The notes beneath the pieces were generated by a model. It saw nothing but the letters and a program-made list of their open reading frames with translations, made no database searches and had not been told where the DNA came from. From positions 1 to 53,168 of the forward strand of contig JASJBF010000041.1 in assembly GCA_030066685.1 (NCBI GenBank): a stretch of DNA of 53,168 bases, written 5' to 3'. The first letter of the stretch is position 1; each line of letters starts with the position of its first letter. Position numbers and translations under genes: made by a program. Shown piece by piece: positions 33,647 through 42,122 of the stretch. This DNA comes from Kiloniellales bacterium. GTDB lineage: Bacteria > Pseudomonadota > Alphaproteobacteria > Kiloniellales > JAKSBE01.

Positions 33647-35894
33647 GCCTTCGCCGCGGCCACACTGGCCAGCAATACTCTGGCAAGCAAGACCGGGTAT
33701 AGCTCCTCGGCAGCACGCCTCATGGGGGAAGATTCCGGTGGAAATTGCTGTTTCGGTTGTCGGCGCGCGGTCGATCTATGCCTTTGGACTCGTGATCGAG
33801 CGACAGGGAGAGACGGATCCGGTCATGGTCCTTCCCTTCAAGGGCGAGCAGGTGGAAGCCGCCGCGCCCTTGAACGAAAGGGAGGTCTTGGCGGCTGGCT
33901 CCGACGGCAGCCTCGCCGTCTGCGATGCCTCGACCGGGCAGGTCTTGCGTCGGGCCAAGTCGGAAGAACGCTTCCCGAAGCTCCGGGTTCTTCGCGGTGG
34001 CCAACGCTTCCTGCTTCTCAGCCAATACAAGCTCTGGGTCTGGTGCAGTGACCCGCTTGAACTCGAAACGCAGTTCAACGGATGGGTACGGCGGTCGAAT
34101 CGCTGGCAGCTCTACGACTCCTCACCGCCCCCCGCAGGTGAAGACAAATCGGTGCTCGAACGCTGGCGCGAGGAAAGGCGAGCCTTGGAGTTCCAGCAGC
34201 TCGGCCTCAACCCCGAGTCCTTTCGTGAGTGCGCCGACGGCAAGCTGCTCATCGGCCGCTATTTCGATCTTCCCAGCGGCTCGTCGCCGTCCTACGGCAT
34301 CTATCGGATCGATCCGAGCGACTGGTCTCTCGAGCCCTTCATCCTGCCCGAGACGCAAGCCGGTATCCTGAACTACTTCCGGGGTTTCAGTCCCTCAGGG
34401 CGCTATGCCATCCGCTCGGACTACCTGGCATTGCCCTACACGAACGGGCGCAGAGGTCTCAAAGGGCTCCTCGGCCTCGGGAGCGGCGACGGCTCGGAGG
34501 CGCATCGCGACGCGAAGTGGGACGGCAAGCTGCGATTCGGCCAAACGCTTGAGCTATGGGACCTTGCCGGTGAGCCGAAGATCGCGCAGAGGCCCATGGT
34601 CCGGATGATCGAGCACGGGCATATGCGCGGCAATACTCTCGGCGACGGTTTTGTCGGCGAAGATCGGCTTCTGTCTTTGGCGGAGCAGATCGAAAGGATC
34701 CACAACAGTCCAAACGGTACGACGGAGCTGGCTCGGTGGTTCGATCTGCCGGTCTCGCGAAGCCTGCGTCTGCTGCACGACACTGTACAGCAGGTGTACT
34801 GGGAGCCCGAGGAACGGGCTTTCTGGGTGCAGTTCCATCCTTCCGTCCTCCGCCGCGTGTCGCTCGAGGGCAACCTCTCGCCGCTGATTTCCTTTGCCCG
34901 CTGGTCGCATGAAGGCGACCCCTACGCCGGTCCCTGGCACGGATGTCGAGAGCTCGGCCTGGAATTCCTTTCGGACGGCCGTCTTCGTTTCGGTAGCCCC
35001 CGTGACGGCTTCGTCTGCTTCGATCCCGCGATTTGCATGGAGCAGGCTGGCGATATCCATGTCTTCGATGAAGACGAGGACGGGTTCGAGCCTCCACACG
35101 ATCACGGCGCCGCCTTCGACGCCTTCGTGAACAAGGCCACGATGGTCGAGCAGCCGGTGGAGTCCTTCACCGCCGCCGGCGTCGAAGTGGCGCTGTCATC
35201 GTTGACTGAACAGGTCGAGACGCGGCTCGCCGATCTGATCTGGGGCGAGTACCTGCGGGTGCGTTTTGAACTCGACGGCGAGGATCTTTCGGAGGAGAGC
35301 TTCTATCAGAGGATCGTGGAGCAGGACCTCCCGGTCGGCGGTGCCCTGCGGAAGCTGATCCTGGCCTACCTGGATGGGATCGAAGGCGGCGAAGGGAAAC
35401 AGCCCTGGTCGGAGGGGGAGGAGGGCATCGCGGCCTTCGGTCATGCGGTCCGGGCTTTGGTTCTGCTGGATCCCGGGTTCCTCGACGTCCTGCGACTCTA
35501 TATGACGAAGCGGGACGGTGAGCACGAGTGCTTCTGCGGCGATGTCATCCTGCCCGATTTCCTGAAGCGGTACGGCTGGCGCGACCCCGCGGTCCTGGGC
35601 TTCGGCGTGTTCTTCGCCATCAACCGGATCTGGGGCGGCCGCGTCCCGGAGTCGCTGATCTGGAACGAATACGGCCTCATCGACGCGGCCTCCGGAATGA
35701 TGAAGGCCGAGGCCTTCGCCAACCTCGTCCTCGCCGAACTGCGTCGCCACGATCTTGATCCGCAGTGGAACCACCAGGAACCGAAAACCGGCTACTATCT
35801 CTCAACCTTGATTGCGGGTCTCGATCAAGCTGACCGCTACCACAAGGCCTTGCGCGCGGCTCTTGAGGAGAAGTGTCCGGAAGCCTTCGTCTAG
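33633..35894 (+). CDS. large uncharacterised protein, possible beta-propeller-like N-terminal region
   Basis: A 753-residue protein without signal peptide or membrane spans. I recognise no family. Residues ~40-480 have recurring short strands with W/Y and D residues in a WD40- or sugar-propeller-like rhythm (e.g. GSDGSLAVCDASTGQVLRRA, KLWVWCSDPLELETQF, LELWDLAG). Residues ~510-753 are helical and acidic, including CFCGDVILPDFLKRYGWRDPAVLGFGVFFAINRIW. GTG at 33633 has a weak ribosome binding site, so a later start is possible. It sits between two gene fossils in the accessory region. Confidence 0.65.
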   Translation: MNSTEPSPRPHWPAILWQARPGIAPRQHASWGKIPVEIAVSVVGARSIYAFGLVIERQGETDPVMVLPFKGEQVEAAAPLNEREVLAAGSDGSLAVCDASTGQVLRRAKSEERFPKLRVLRGGQRFLLLSQYKLWVWCSDPLELETQFNGWVRRSNRWQLYDSSPPPAGEDKSVLERWREERRALEFQQLGLNPESFRECADGKLLIGRYFDLPSGSSPSYGIYRIDPSDWSLEPFILPETQAGILNYFRGFSPSGRYAIRSDYLALPYTNGRRGLKGLLGLGSGDGSEAHRDAKWDGKLRFGQTLELWDLAGEPKIAQRPMVRMIEHGHMRGNTLGDGFVGEDRLLSLAEQIERIHNSPNGTTELARWFDLPVSRSLRLLHDTVQQVYWEPEERAFWVQFHPSVLRRVSLEGNLSPLISFARWSHEGDPYAGPWHGCRELGLEFLSDGRLRFGSPRDGFVCFDPAICMEQAGDIHVFDEDEDGFEPPHDHGAAFDAFVNKATMVEQPVESFTAAGVEVALSSLTEQVETRLADLIWGEYLRVRFELDGEDLSEESFYQRIVEQDLPVGGALRKLILAYLDGIEGGEGKQPWSEGEEGIAAFGHAVRALVLLDPGFLDVLRLYMTKRDGEHECFCGDVILPDFLKRYGWRDPAVLGFGVFFAINRIWGGRVPESLIWNEYGLIDAASGMMKAEAFANLVLAELRRHDLDPQWNHQEPKTGYYLSTLIAGLDQADRYHKALRAALEEKCPEAFV

Positions 35895-35927
35895 GAGCCT
35901 TCTGGCCGGGAAAGGTAAAGGCAGGAC

Positions 35928-36005
35928 CTACTGGAAGCTGCGGCCGTAGGCTTCGTCCAGCTCGTTCTTCTCGACCTTGCCCGTGGTCCGCGGAGGTGCT
36001 TCACG
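35928..36005 (-). pseudogene. fossil of an AMP-forming ligase C-terminus
   Basis: Read on the minus strand, 25 codons ending in TAG give PPRTTGKVEKNELDEAYGRS plus FQ. This matches the C-terminal end of acyl-CoA ligases, including the catalytic lysine motif. It also matches the end of matB 570 bases away (LPRNAMGKVQKNELREEHRD). The rest of the ligase is missing. It is diverged from matB at the DNA level, so it is not a recent duplication. Confidence 0.6.
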
Positions 36006-36023
36006 GACAGAACGCACGATTTG

Positions 36024-36461
36024 ATGGGTGAAGTCTTGAAACGCGATGATTCCGTCTTCGTTGTCCACCATTCCTATGAACGTGACGACATTGAGAACGT
36101 CTGTTTCATTGGCGTGTATTCGTCGAGAATAAGTGCGGAGTCCGCCGTCGAAAGGCTGCGCGGACAGCCTGGATTCCGGGACTATCCGAAGTGCTTCACG
36201 ATCGAGGAGTACTCGCTTGACGAAGACCATTGGACGGAGGGCTTCGTCACGATCGTGCCGATCCAAGTCAAGCTGCAGGCCGGCCCGGAGGAATGGACGA
36301 CCGTCCACGCGGAACTTCAGCACCACACCGACCGCTATCAAATCATAAGCTTTGAAGGCGAGAACGAAACCGACTGGCAGTTCAAGGGAGGCGATGTCGT
36401 CGCCTGCGAGGAGCGGGATGGCATCCTCTACGCTGTCGAATTGGCAGAGCGGAAGGAATAG
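36024..36461 (+). CDS. small VHHSYE-type protein (DUF7336-like)
   Basis: A 145-residue soluble protein. The N-terminal part, VFVVHHSYERDDIENVCFIGVYSS followed by SAVERLRGQPGFRDYPKCF and DEDHWTEGFVTI, matches a domain family I recall as DUF7336, often found near polymorphic-toxin loci. The C-terminal half is acidic without a known motif. ATG at 36024 is chosen over TTG 36021. It lies between the ligase fossil and intact matB. An immunity-type role is a guess from context. Confidence 0.65.
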   Translation: MGEVLKRDDSVFVVHHSYERDDIENVCFIGVYSSRISAESAVERLRGQPGFRDYPKCFTIEEYSLDEDHWTEGFVTIVPIQVKLQAGPEEWTTVHAELQHHTDRYQIISFEGENETDWQFKGGDVVACEERDGILYAVELAERKE

Positions 36462-36576
36462 TTTCGAGAGCCCGAGAGCGCGACGCGTCTGGGCAATCGG
36501 TGGTCAGGTCGAGCCATTCCAAGAACGCGCCATTCCAAGAACGCCAAGGACAGCGTCATTTCTGCGCGCCTGACCT

Positions 36577-38094
36577 TCATGGGAAGGCATCGCGATGCTC
36601 TTCCCGCAGCTCATTCTTCTGGACCTTGCCCATGGCGTTGCGGGGCAGGGTCTCGGCGGTGAAGATCCGCTTCGGCACTTTGTAGCCGGCGAGCCGGCCC
36701 TTCAGCCGGGCGATGATCTCGCTTTCCTCGGGCGACGGGCCGCCCGAGGCGGGGACCACGACGGCGGCCACCGCCTCGCCGAAATCCGGATGGGGCAGGC
36801 CGATCACCGCGGATTCCTGGACCCCGTCCAGCTCGTCGATGGCCTGCTCGACCTCCTTGGGGTAGACGTTGTAGCCGCCGGAGATGATCAGGTCCTTGGC
36901 GCGGCCGACGATCTGGACATAGCCGCGGTCGTCGATCCGGGCCAGGTCGCCGGTGACGAAGAAGCCGTCGGCCCGAAACTCCTCAGCCGTCTTCTCAGGG
37001 TTGCGCCAGTAGCCCTTGAAAACGTTTGGCCCCCTCAGCTCCAGCACGCCGATCTCGCCGGCCGGGACCGCGCCGCCGTTCTCGGCGCGGATGCGGACCT
37101 CGACCTCCGGCAGGGGCAGGCCGACGGTGCCGGCGCGGCGCTCGCCCTCCAAAGGGTTGGAGGTGATCATGCCGGCCTCGGTCATGCCGTAGCGCTCAAG
37201 GATGCTGTGCCCGCTGCGCGCCCGGAAGGCCTCGAAGGTCTCGGTCAGCAGGGGCGCCGAGCCGGAGACGAAGAGCCGGATGTTGCCGCAGGTCTCGGCG
37301 TCGAAGTCCGGCGTCGCGAGCAGCCGGGTGTAGAAGGTCGGCACGCCCATGAAGACCGTCGCCTCCGGCAGCCGGCGGAGGACCTCCTCGACATCGAAGC
37401 GGGGCAGCAGGATGATCCTGGAGCCGTTCAGCAGCGCCGTGTTGCTGGCGACGAAAAGGCCGTGGACGTGGAACAGGGGCAGGGCGTGGAGTAGCACGTC
37501 GCCCGCCCGGAAGCCCCAGATCCGGTGCAGGGCCGCGGCGTTGGAGGCCAGGTTGCCGTGGCTCAGCATGGCGCCCTTGGAGCGCCCGGTGGTGCCCGAG
37601 GTGTAGAGGATCGCGGCGATGTCGTCGGCGGCGGCCTCGGCGCAGCCGGCCTCGGGATCCAGGTCGCGCGCGGCCTCGGCCAGGCTGCCCTCGCCCGACT
37701 GGCCCTGGGTGAGGAGATGGGCGACCCCTGCTGCCCCGGCCACGTCGCGCAGCGCCGCCTCGGCCGCCGGGGTGCAGACGAAGACCACGGGCTCGGCGTC
37801 GCCCAGGAAGTAGGCGATCTCGGCGGGCGTGTAGGCGGTGTTGAGGGGCAGGTAGATCGCGCCGGCGCGCAGGCAGGCGAGGTAGAGGAAGAGGGCCTCG
37901 GCCGACTTCTCGACCTGGACCGCGACCCGGTCGCCCGGCGCGACGCCGAGGTCGCGGAGCAGGCGGGCGAAGCGTCCCGAGGCCGCCTCGAGATCGGCAT
38001 AGCTGTGGATCCGCCCGTCCGGCAGCTCGATCGCGGTCCGGCTCCGGTCGTCGGGAAAGCCGGCCCGCAGCTTCTGGAAGAGGTTCTCGGACAT
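36577..38094 (-). CDS. matB: malonyl-CoA synthetase (malonate-CoA ligase)
   Basis: A 505-residue AMP-forming ligase. The P-loop ILYTSGTTGRSKGAMLSHGN (~164-183), the adenylate motif ERYGMTEAGMITSNP, the hinge GDLARIDDRGYVQIVGRAKDLI and the catalytic lysine K490 in LPRNAMGKVQK are all present. Length and the HALPLFHVHGLFVASNTALL region fit MatB. It converts malonate, CoA and ATP to malonyl-CoA. The assignment is strengthened by the neighbouring GntR regulator, TRAP transporter and malonyl-CoA decarboxylase. It is co-directional with and 17 bases downstream of the regulator gene. Confidence 0.92.
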   Translation of the reverse strand: MSENLFQKLRAGFPDDRSRTAIELPDGRIHSYADLEAASGRFARLLRDLGVAPGDRVAVQVEKSAEALFLYLACLRAGAIYLPLNTAYTPAEIAYFLGDAEPVVFVCTPAAEAALRDVAGAAGVAHLLTQGQSGEGSLAEAARDLDPEAGCAEAAADDIAAILYTSGTTGRSKGAMLSHGNLASNAAALHRIWGFRAGDVLLHALPLFHVHGLFVASNTALLNGSRIILLPRFDVEEVLRRLPEATVFMGVPTFYTRLLATPDFDAETCGNIRLFVSGSAPLLTETFEAFRARSGHSILERYGMTEAGMITSNPLEGERRAGTVGLPLPEVEVRIRAENGGAVPAGEIGVLELRGPNVFKGYWRNPEKTAEEFRADGFFVTGDLARIDDRGYVQIVGRAKDLIISGGYNVYPKEVEQAIDELDGVQESAVIGLPHPDFGEAVAAVVVPASGGPSPEESEIIARLKGRLAGYKVPKRIFTAETLPRNAMGKVQKNELREEHRDAFP

Positions 38095-38111
38095 GGCGCT
38101 CGCTTCCGGTC

Positions 38112-38804
38112 TCAGGCCGAGGCGGCCTGCAGGTAGGAAGGGGGCAGGGCGGTCACCAGGTCGGTGAAGACGTCGCCCTGAATGTTGACGTGGGCCCGCA
38201 AGCGCTGGGCGGCAGCCTCGCCGTCGCCGGCCAGGATCGCCTCGACCACCTCGCGGTGCTCGGCCAGCGAACGGTCGATGCGGCCGGGGTGGTGAAGCTG
38301 GAAGCGACGATAGGGCTGCAGCCGGTTGCGCAGGCTACGGGTCGACTCCTGCAGGTAGGCGTTCTGGGAGGCGGCGTAGATCACCTCGTGGAAGCGCCGG
38401 TTCTCCTCGTAGTAGGCCTCGGGGTCGCCGGTCTCGGCCAGGGCGACGCAGGTCTCGTGGCTGCGGGTCAGGGCCTCGCGCTGCTCGGGCGTGATCCGGC
38501 GCGCCGCCAGGCGGGCGCAAAGCGCCTCCAGCTCGGCCATGACCTCGAACATCTGCAGCAGCTGCTGCACGGTCATGGCCGCAACCACCGCGCCCTGGCG
38601 GGGCCGCAACTCGACCAGGCCGGCGGTCGAAAGCTGCTGCAGGGCCTCGCGCACGGGAGTGCGGGATACGCCGAAGCGGGCGGCCAGGCGGCTCTCGTCC
38701 AGGCGCGTCCCGGGCCCGAGCTGGCCCGAGGCGATCTCGCTCTCGAGGCGGACGCGGAGCGCGTCGGCGCGCCGGGTGGCCTGGGTTTTCGCCTTGGTGG
38801 CCAA
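38112..38804 (-). CDS. matR: GntR-family (FadR/FCD) transcriptional regulator of the malonate cluster
   Basis: A ~230-residue regulator. The N-terminal winged helix (GTRLDESRLAARFGVSRTPVREALQQLSTAGLVELRPRQGAVVA) is typical of GntR. The C-terminal helical FCD domain contains the ligand/metal-site D and H residues (RFHEVIYAASQN, HREVVEAILAGDGEAAAQRLRAHV). TTG at 38804 has GGGAG at 8 bases and is preferred. TTG at 38831 would add nine residues. By position it should sense malonate or malonyl-CoA and repress both divergent arms. A palindrome in the intergenic region is its likely operator. Confidence 0.85.
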   Translation of the reverse strand: MATKAKTQATRRADALRVRLESEIASGQLGPGTRLDESRLAARFGVSRTPVREALQQLSTAGLVELRPRQGAVVAAMTVQQLLQMFEVMAELEALCARLAARRITPEQREALTRSHETCVALAETGDPEAYYEENRRFHEVIYAASQNAYLQESTRSLRNRLQPYRRFQLHHPGRIDRSLAEHREVVEAILAGDGEAAAQRLRAHVNIQGDVFTDLVTALPPSYLQAASA

Positions 38805-38884
38805 GCTTGTGACTCCCGACTTTCTGATCAACCTTCAGCCTATCGCATGCCAGAACGCATCTCAAGGATGCAATTTCAATTTTT

Positions 38885-38894
38885 TTGTATACAA
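38885..38894. promoter_or_regulatory. candidate MatR operator
   Basis: TTGTATACAA is a perfect 10-base palindrome in the 254-base space between matR and matP. It matches the core of operators of related malonate regulators as I recall them (MdcY, ATTGTATACAAT). It lies in an AT-rich stretch (AATTTTTTTGTATACAAGG) where promoters of both arms would be expected. Confidence 0.6.
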
Positions 38895-39058
38895 GGATGG
38901 ACTCGCGCTCTCAAGCTCGCTAAGCTCGCGTCCAGGAAAGGCAAGAGCGGTTCACGAAAGCCGCCGGGCCCGGACAGGCAAAGCACCGGGCCGCTGTCGG
39001 AAGAAGAGGCTGGCGGACCGCCCCTGCGCGGTGCCGGCGCATCCATGGGAGGTAACGC

Positions 39059-40078
39059 ATGACGTCTTTCAAGAAAGCTTTGCTGAGCGCCGCAGTCGTG
39101 GCACTCGGCGCCGGCTTGGTTGGTGATTGGGCCGGCGGGGCCTGGGCCGCCGACATCAAGCTCAAGGCCTCGCACCAGTGGCCGGGCGGCAAGGGCGATG
39201 TCCGCGACGAGATGGTGCAGATCATCAAGAAGGAGGTCGAGGCCGCGGACGTCGGCGTCGCCGTGCAGGTCTATCCGGGCAAGTCCCTGTTCAAGCCCAA
39301 GCAGCAGTGGGACGCCATGGTCAAGGGCCAGCTCGACATCTCGGCCTTCCCGCTGGACTACGCCAGCGGCAAGCATCCGCAGTTCAGCGCGACCCTGATG
39401 CCGGGCTTGGTCAAGAACCACGACCACGCCAAGCGCCTGAACGACTCGCCCTTCATGGCCGACATCAAGAAGATCATCGACGACTCTGGCATCGTTGTGC
39501 TTTCCGATGCCTGGCTCGCCGGCGGCTTCGTCTCCAAGAAGACCTGCATCCTGGACCCCAAGGACGCCGAGGGCCAGGTGCTGCGGGCGGCCGGGCCGGC
39601 CTTCGAGCAGATGCTCTCGGCCGCGGGCGCCTCGATCAACGCTATGCCGTCGTCGGAGATCTACCCGGCGCTGCAGACCGGCGTGCTGGACGGCGCCAAC
39701 ACCTCCTCGGGCAGCTTCGTGTCCTACCGGATCTACGAGCAGGTGAGCTGTCTGACCGAGCCCGGCGACTACGCCCTCTGGTTCATGTACGAGCCGATCC
39801 TCATGTCCAAGAAGTCCTGGGACAAGCTGGACGACAAGCAGAAGGCGGCCTTCGAGGCGGCCGGGCAGAAGGCCGAGGACTTCTTCTTCGACGCCGCCAA
39901 GGGCCTCGATACGAAGCTGGTCGAGGCCTACAAGAAGGCCGGCGTCGAGGTGGTCTCCATGAGCAAGGAGCAGCATGCGGCCTGGCTCGAGATCGCCAAG
40001 CAGTCGTCCTACAAGAACTTCGCCGAGAAGGTCCCGGGCGGCAAGGAGCTGATCGAGAAGGCCCTGGCGGTGGAGTGA
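39059..40078 (+). CDS. matP: malonate TRAP transporter substrate-binding protein
   Basis: A 339-residue DctP-family protein with a signal peptide (MTSFKKALLSAAVVALGAGL..., cleavage after AWA at ~residue 30). The carboxylate-binding region lies around DPKDAEGQVLRAAGPAFEQML, and SSEIYPALQTGVLDGANTSSGSF corresponds to the conserved IYxALQxGxVDG region. Malonate as ligand is inferred from the cluster (matB, matA). It is the first gene of the plus-strand arm, with a 206-base gap holding a palindromic repeat before matQ. Confidence 0.88.
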   Translation: MTSFKKALLSAAVVALGAGLVGDWAGGAWAADIKLKASHQWPGGKGDVRDEMVQIIKKEVEAADVGVAVQVYPGKSLFKPKQQWDAMVKGQLDISAFPLDYASGKHPQFSATLMPGLVKNHDHAKRLNDSPFMADIKKIIDDSGIVVLSDAWLAGGFVSKKTCILDPKDAEGQVLRAAGPAFEQMLSAAGASINAMPSSEIYPALQTGVLDGANTSSGSFVSYRIYEQVSCLTEPGDYALWFMYEPILMSKKSWDKLDDKQKAAFEAAGQKAEDFFFDAAKGLDTKLVEAYKKAGVEVVSMSKEQHAAWLEIAKQSSYKNFAEKVPGGKELIEKALAVE

Positions 40079-40102
40079 AAACGGCTAAGTCCGGAGCACA
40101 GT

Positions 40103-40216
40103 CTTCCCCTCACCCGCTCGCGGCTCGCGCCGCTCCCACCCTCTCCCCGAGGGAGAGGGTTGAGAAGGCTTGGCGAGGCCGAGGCCGAGCCTTAGCCGGA
40201 GCTGGGTGAGGGGACG
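40103..40216. repeat. nested palindromic repeat between matP and matQ
   Basis: Outer arms TCCCCTCACCC (40105-40115) and GGGTGAGGGGA (40204-40214) enclose an inner perfect stem ACCCTCTCCC (40138-40147) / GGGAGAGGGT (40151-40160). It looks like a dispersed extragenic palindrome of the CCCTCTCCC type. It is placed where it could shield matP mRNA or reduce read-through to matQM. Confidence 0.7.
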
Positions 40217-40284
40217 ACGGCGACACGATTTGGCGGCATGGGCCCGGGTCACCGGCTGCTCTTTCACGGGAAGGACTCCTCATC

Positions 40285-40800
40285 ATGGACCTCTTCGTCC
40301 AAGGCGTGCGGCGCCTGTCCACGCTCTGTGGGATCGTCGCGGTCGGCCTACTGCTGGCTGCCGTGCTGGTGGTCTGCCAGCTGGTCTTCGTGCGCTACGT
40401 GCTCGGCACCTCCGCGATCTGGCAGCACGAGTTCGTCACCTATTCGCTGGTCGCCGCGACCTTCCTCGGCAGCCCCTACGTCCTGCTGACTCGCGGTCAC
40501 GTCAACGTGGACCTGCTGCCGCATTACCTCGGGCCCCGGGGCAGGCTGGGGATGGCGCTGCTGGCCTCCCTCCTGTCGCTGGCCTTCTGCGGGATCATCG
40601 GCTGGACCTCGATCTCGTGGTGGCACGAGGCCTACGTCAACGGCTGGCGGGGCGAGACGGTCTGGGCGCCGCGGCTCTGGATCCCATGGGCCGCCATGCC
40701 GCTCGGCATCGGCCTGCTCTCCCTGCAGTATCTGGCCGACATCGCCGCCCTGCTCACCGGTCGGGCGCTACCCTTCGCCGCCGAGGAGAGCCTGCCATGA
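40285..40800 (+). CDS. matQ: malonate TRAP transporter small permease
   Basis: A 171-residue DctQ subunit of normal size with four hydrophobic helices. The DctQ hallmark region is VLGTSAIWQHEFVTYSLVAATFLGSPYVLLTRGHVNVDLL (key residues E, R, G, H, V, D), around residues 42-82. It joins the large permease to form the membrane complex. Its stop overlaps the matM start (ATGA), showing translational coupling. Confidence 0.9.
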   Translation: MDLFVQGVRRLSTLCGIVAVGLLLAAVLVVCQLVFVRYVLGTSAIWQHEFVTYSLVAATFLGSPYVLLTRGHVNVDLLPHYLGPRGRLGMALLASLLSLAFCGIIGWTSISWWHEAYVNGWRGETVWAPRLWIPWAAMPLGIGLLSLQYLADIAALLTGRALPFAAEESLP

Positions 40801-42113
40801 GCCCCCTAATCCTGGGCCTGATCGTTGCCGTCGTCACCGTGCTGGTGCTGCTCTCTGGGGCGCCGGTGGCCTTCTCGCTCGGCTTCGTCGCGATTCTCTT
40901 CCTGGTCATCTTCGACGGCCTGGGCGCGCTTTCGGTGGTGCCCGACATCTTCTACGGCGGGCTCGACAACTTCGCCCTACTGTCGATCCCGATGTTCATT
41001 TTGATGGGCGGCGCCATCGCCTCCTCGCGGGCCGGGGCCGACCTCTACGAGGCGCTGGACCGCTGGCTGACCCGGGTGCCGGGCGGGCTCATGGCCTCCA
41101 ACATCGGGGCCTGCGCGATCTTCGCCGCGCTCTCCGGCTCCTCGCCCGCGACCTGCGCCGCCATCGGCAAGATGGGCGTGCCCGAGATGCGCCGGCGCGG
41201 CTATCCCGCCGGCCTGGCGACCGGCTCGATCGCCGCCGGCGGCACGCTGGGCATCCTGATCCCGCCCTCGATCACCATGATCGTCTACGGCATCGCCACC
41301 GAGACCTCGATCGGCCGGCTGTTCATCGCCGGCCTGCTGCCAGGCCTCATGCTGACCGGTCTGTTCATCGCCTGGGGCCTGATCAACGCGCGCATCCAGG
41401 GCCATACCTTCGCCCTCGGTGACCGCCACTTCTCCTGGCGCGAGCGCTTGGAGGTGCTGCCCAAGATCGGGCCCTTTCTGCTGGTCATCGCCGGCATCCT
41501 CTGGGTGCTCTACGGCGGCGTCGCCACCCCCTCGGAGGCGGCCGGGGTCGGGGCGGTCTTCTGCATCCTGCTGGTCATGGTGATCTACAAGCTGCGCAGG
41601 CCGCGCGAGCTCTGGGGCGTGCTGCGCGACTCCATGCGGGAATCGGTGATGATCCTGATGATCATCGCCGCCGCGGCCCTGTTCAGCTACATGATGTCTT
41701 CGCTCTTCATCACCCAGTCGCTGGCGGAATGGATCGGCAATCTGGACGTCAATCCCTGGCTGCTGATGCTGTCGATCAACATCTTCCTGCTGATCGCCGG
41801 TTTCTTCCTGCCGCCGGTGGCGGTGATCCTGATGACCGCGCCGACCCTGGTGCCGATCGTCGAGGCCGCCGGCTTCGATCCGATCTGGTTCGCCGTGGTC
41901 CTAACCATCAACATGGAAATCGGCCTGATCACGCCGCCAGTCGGCCTTAACCTCTATGTCATCAACGGCATCGCGCCCGATGTTAGACTCCAGACGATTC
42001 TCTGGGGCGCTTTGCCGTTCATGCTTTGTATGATTCTGGGGATAGTATTGCTGTGCCTCTTCCCCGGCATCGCGCTGTGGCTTCCGGAGGTCTTGATGGG
42101 ACCAGGACTCTAG
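40797..42113 (+). CDS. matM: malonate TRAP transporter large permease
   Basis: A 438-residue DctM subunit of normal size with about 12 hydrophobic segments. Motifs are SGAPVAFSLGF, LLSIPMFILMGG, the duplicated GSSPATCAAIGKMGVPEM and GSIAAGGTLGILIPPSITMIVYG segments in the first half, and MEIGLITPPVGLNLYVINGIA in the second. It is the sodium-coupled channel of the importer. Start ATG 40797 overlaps the matQ stop. matA follows after 9 bases. Confidence 0.93.
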   Translation: MSPLILGLIVAVVTVLVLLSGAPVAFSLGFVAILFLVIFDGLGALSVVPDIFYGGLDNFALLSIPMFILMGGAIASSRAGADLYEALDRWLTRVPGGLMASNIGACAIFAALSGSSPATCAAIGKMGVPEMRRRGYPAGLATGSIAAGGTLGILIPPSITMIVYGIATETSIGRLFIAGLLPGLMLTGLFIAWGLINARIQGHTFALGDRHFSWRERLEVLPKIGPFLLVIAGILWVLYGGVATPSEAAGVGAVFCILLVMVIYKLRRPRELWGVLRDSMRESVMILMIIAAAALFSYMMSSLFITQSLAEWIGNLDVNPWLLMLSINIFLLIAGFFLPPVAVILMTAPTLVPIVEAAGFDPIWFAVVLTINMEIGLITPPVGLNLYVINGIAPDVRLQTILWGALPFMLCMILGIVLLCLFPGIALWLPEVLMGPGL

Positions 42114-42122
42114 GCGGCAGAC

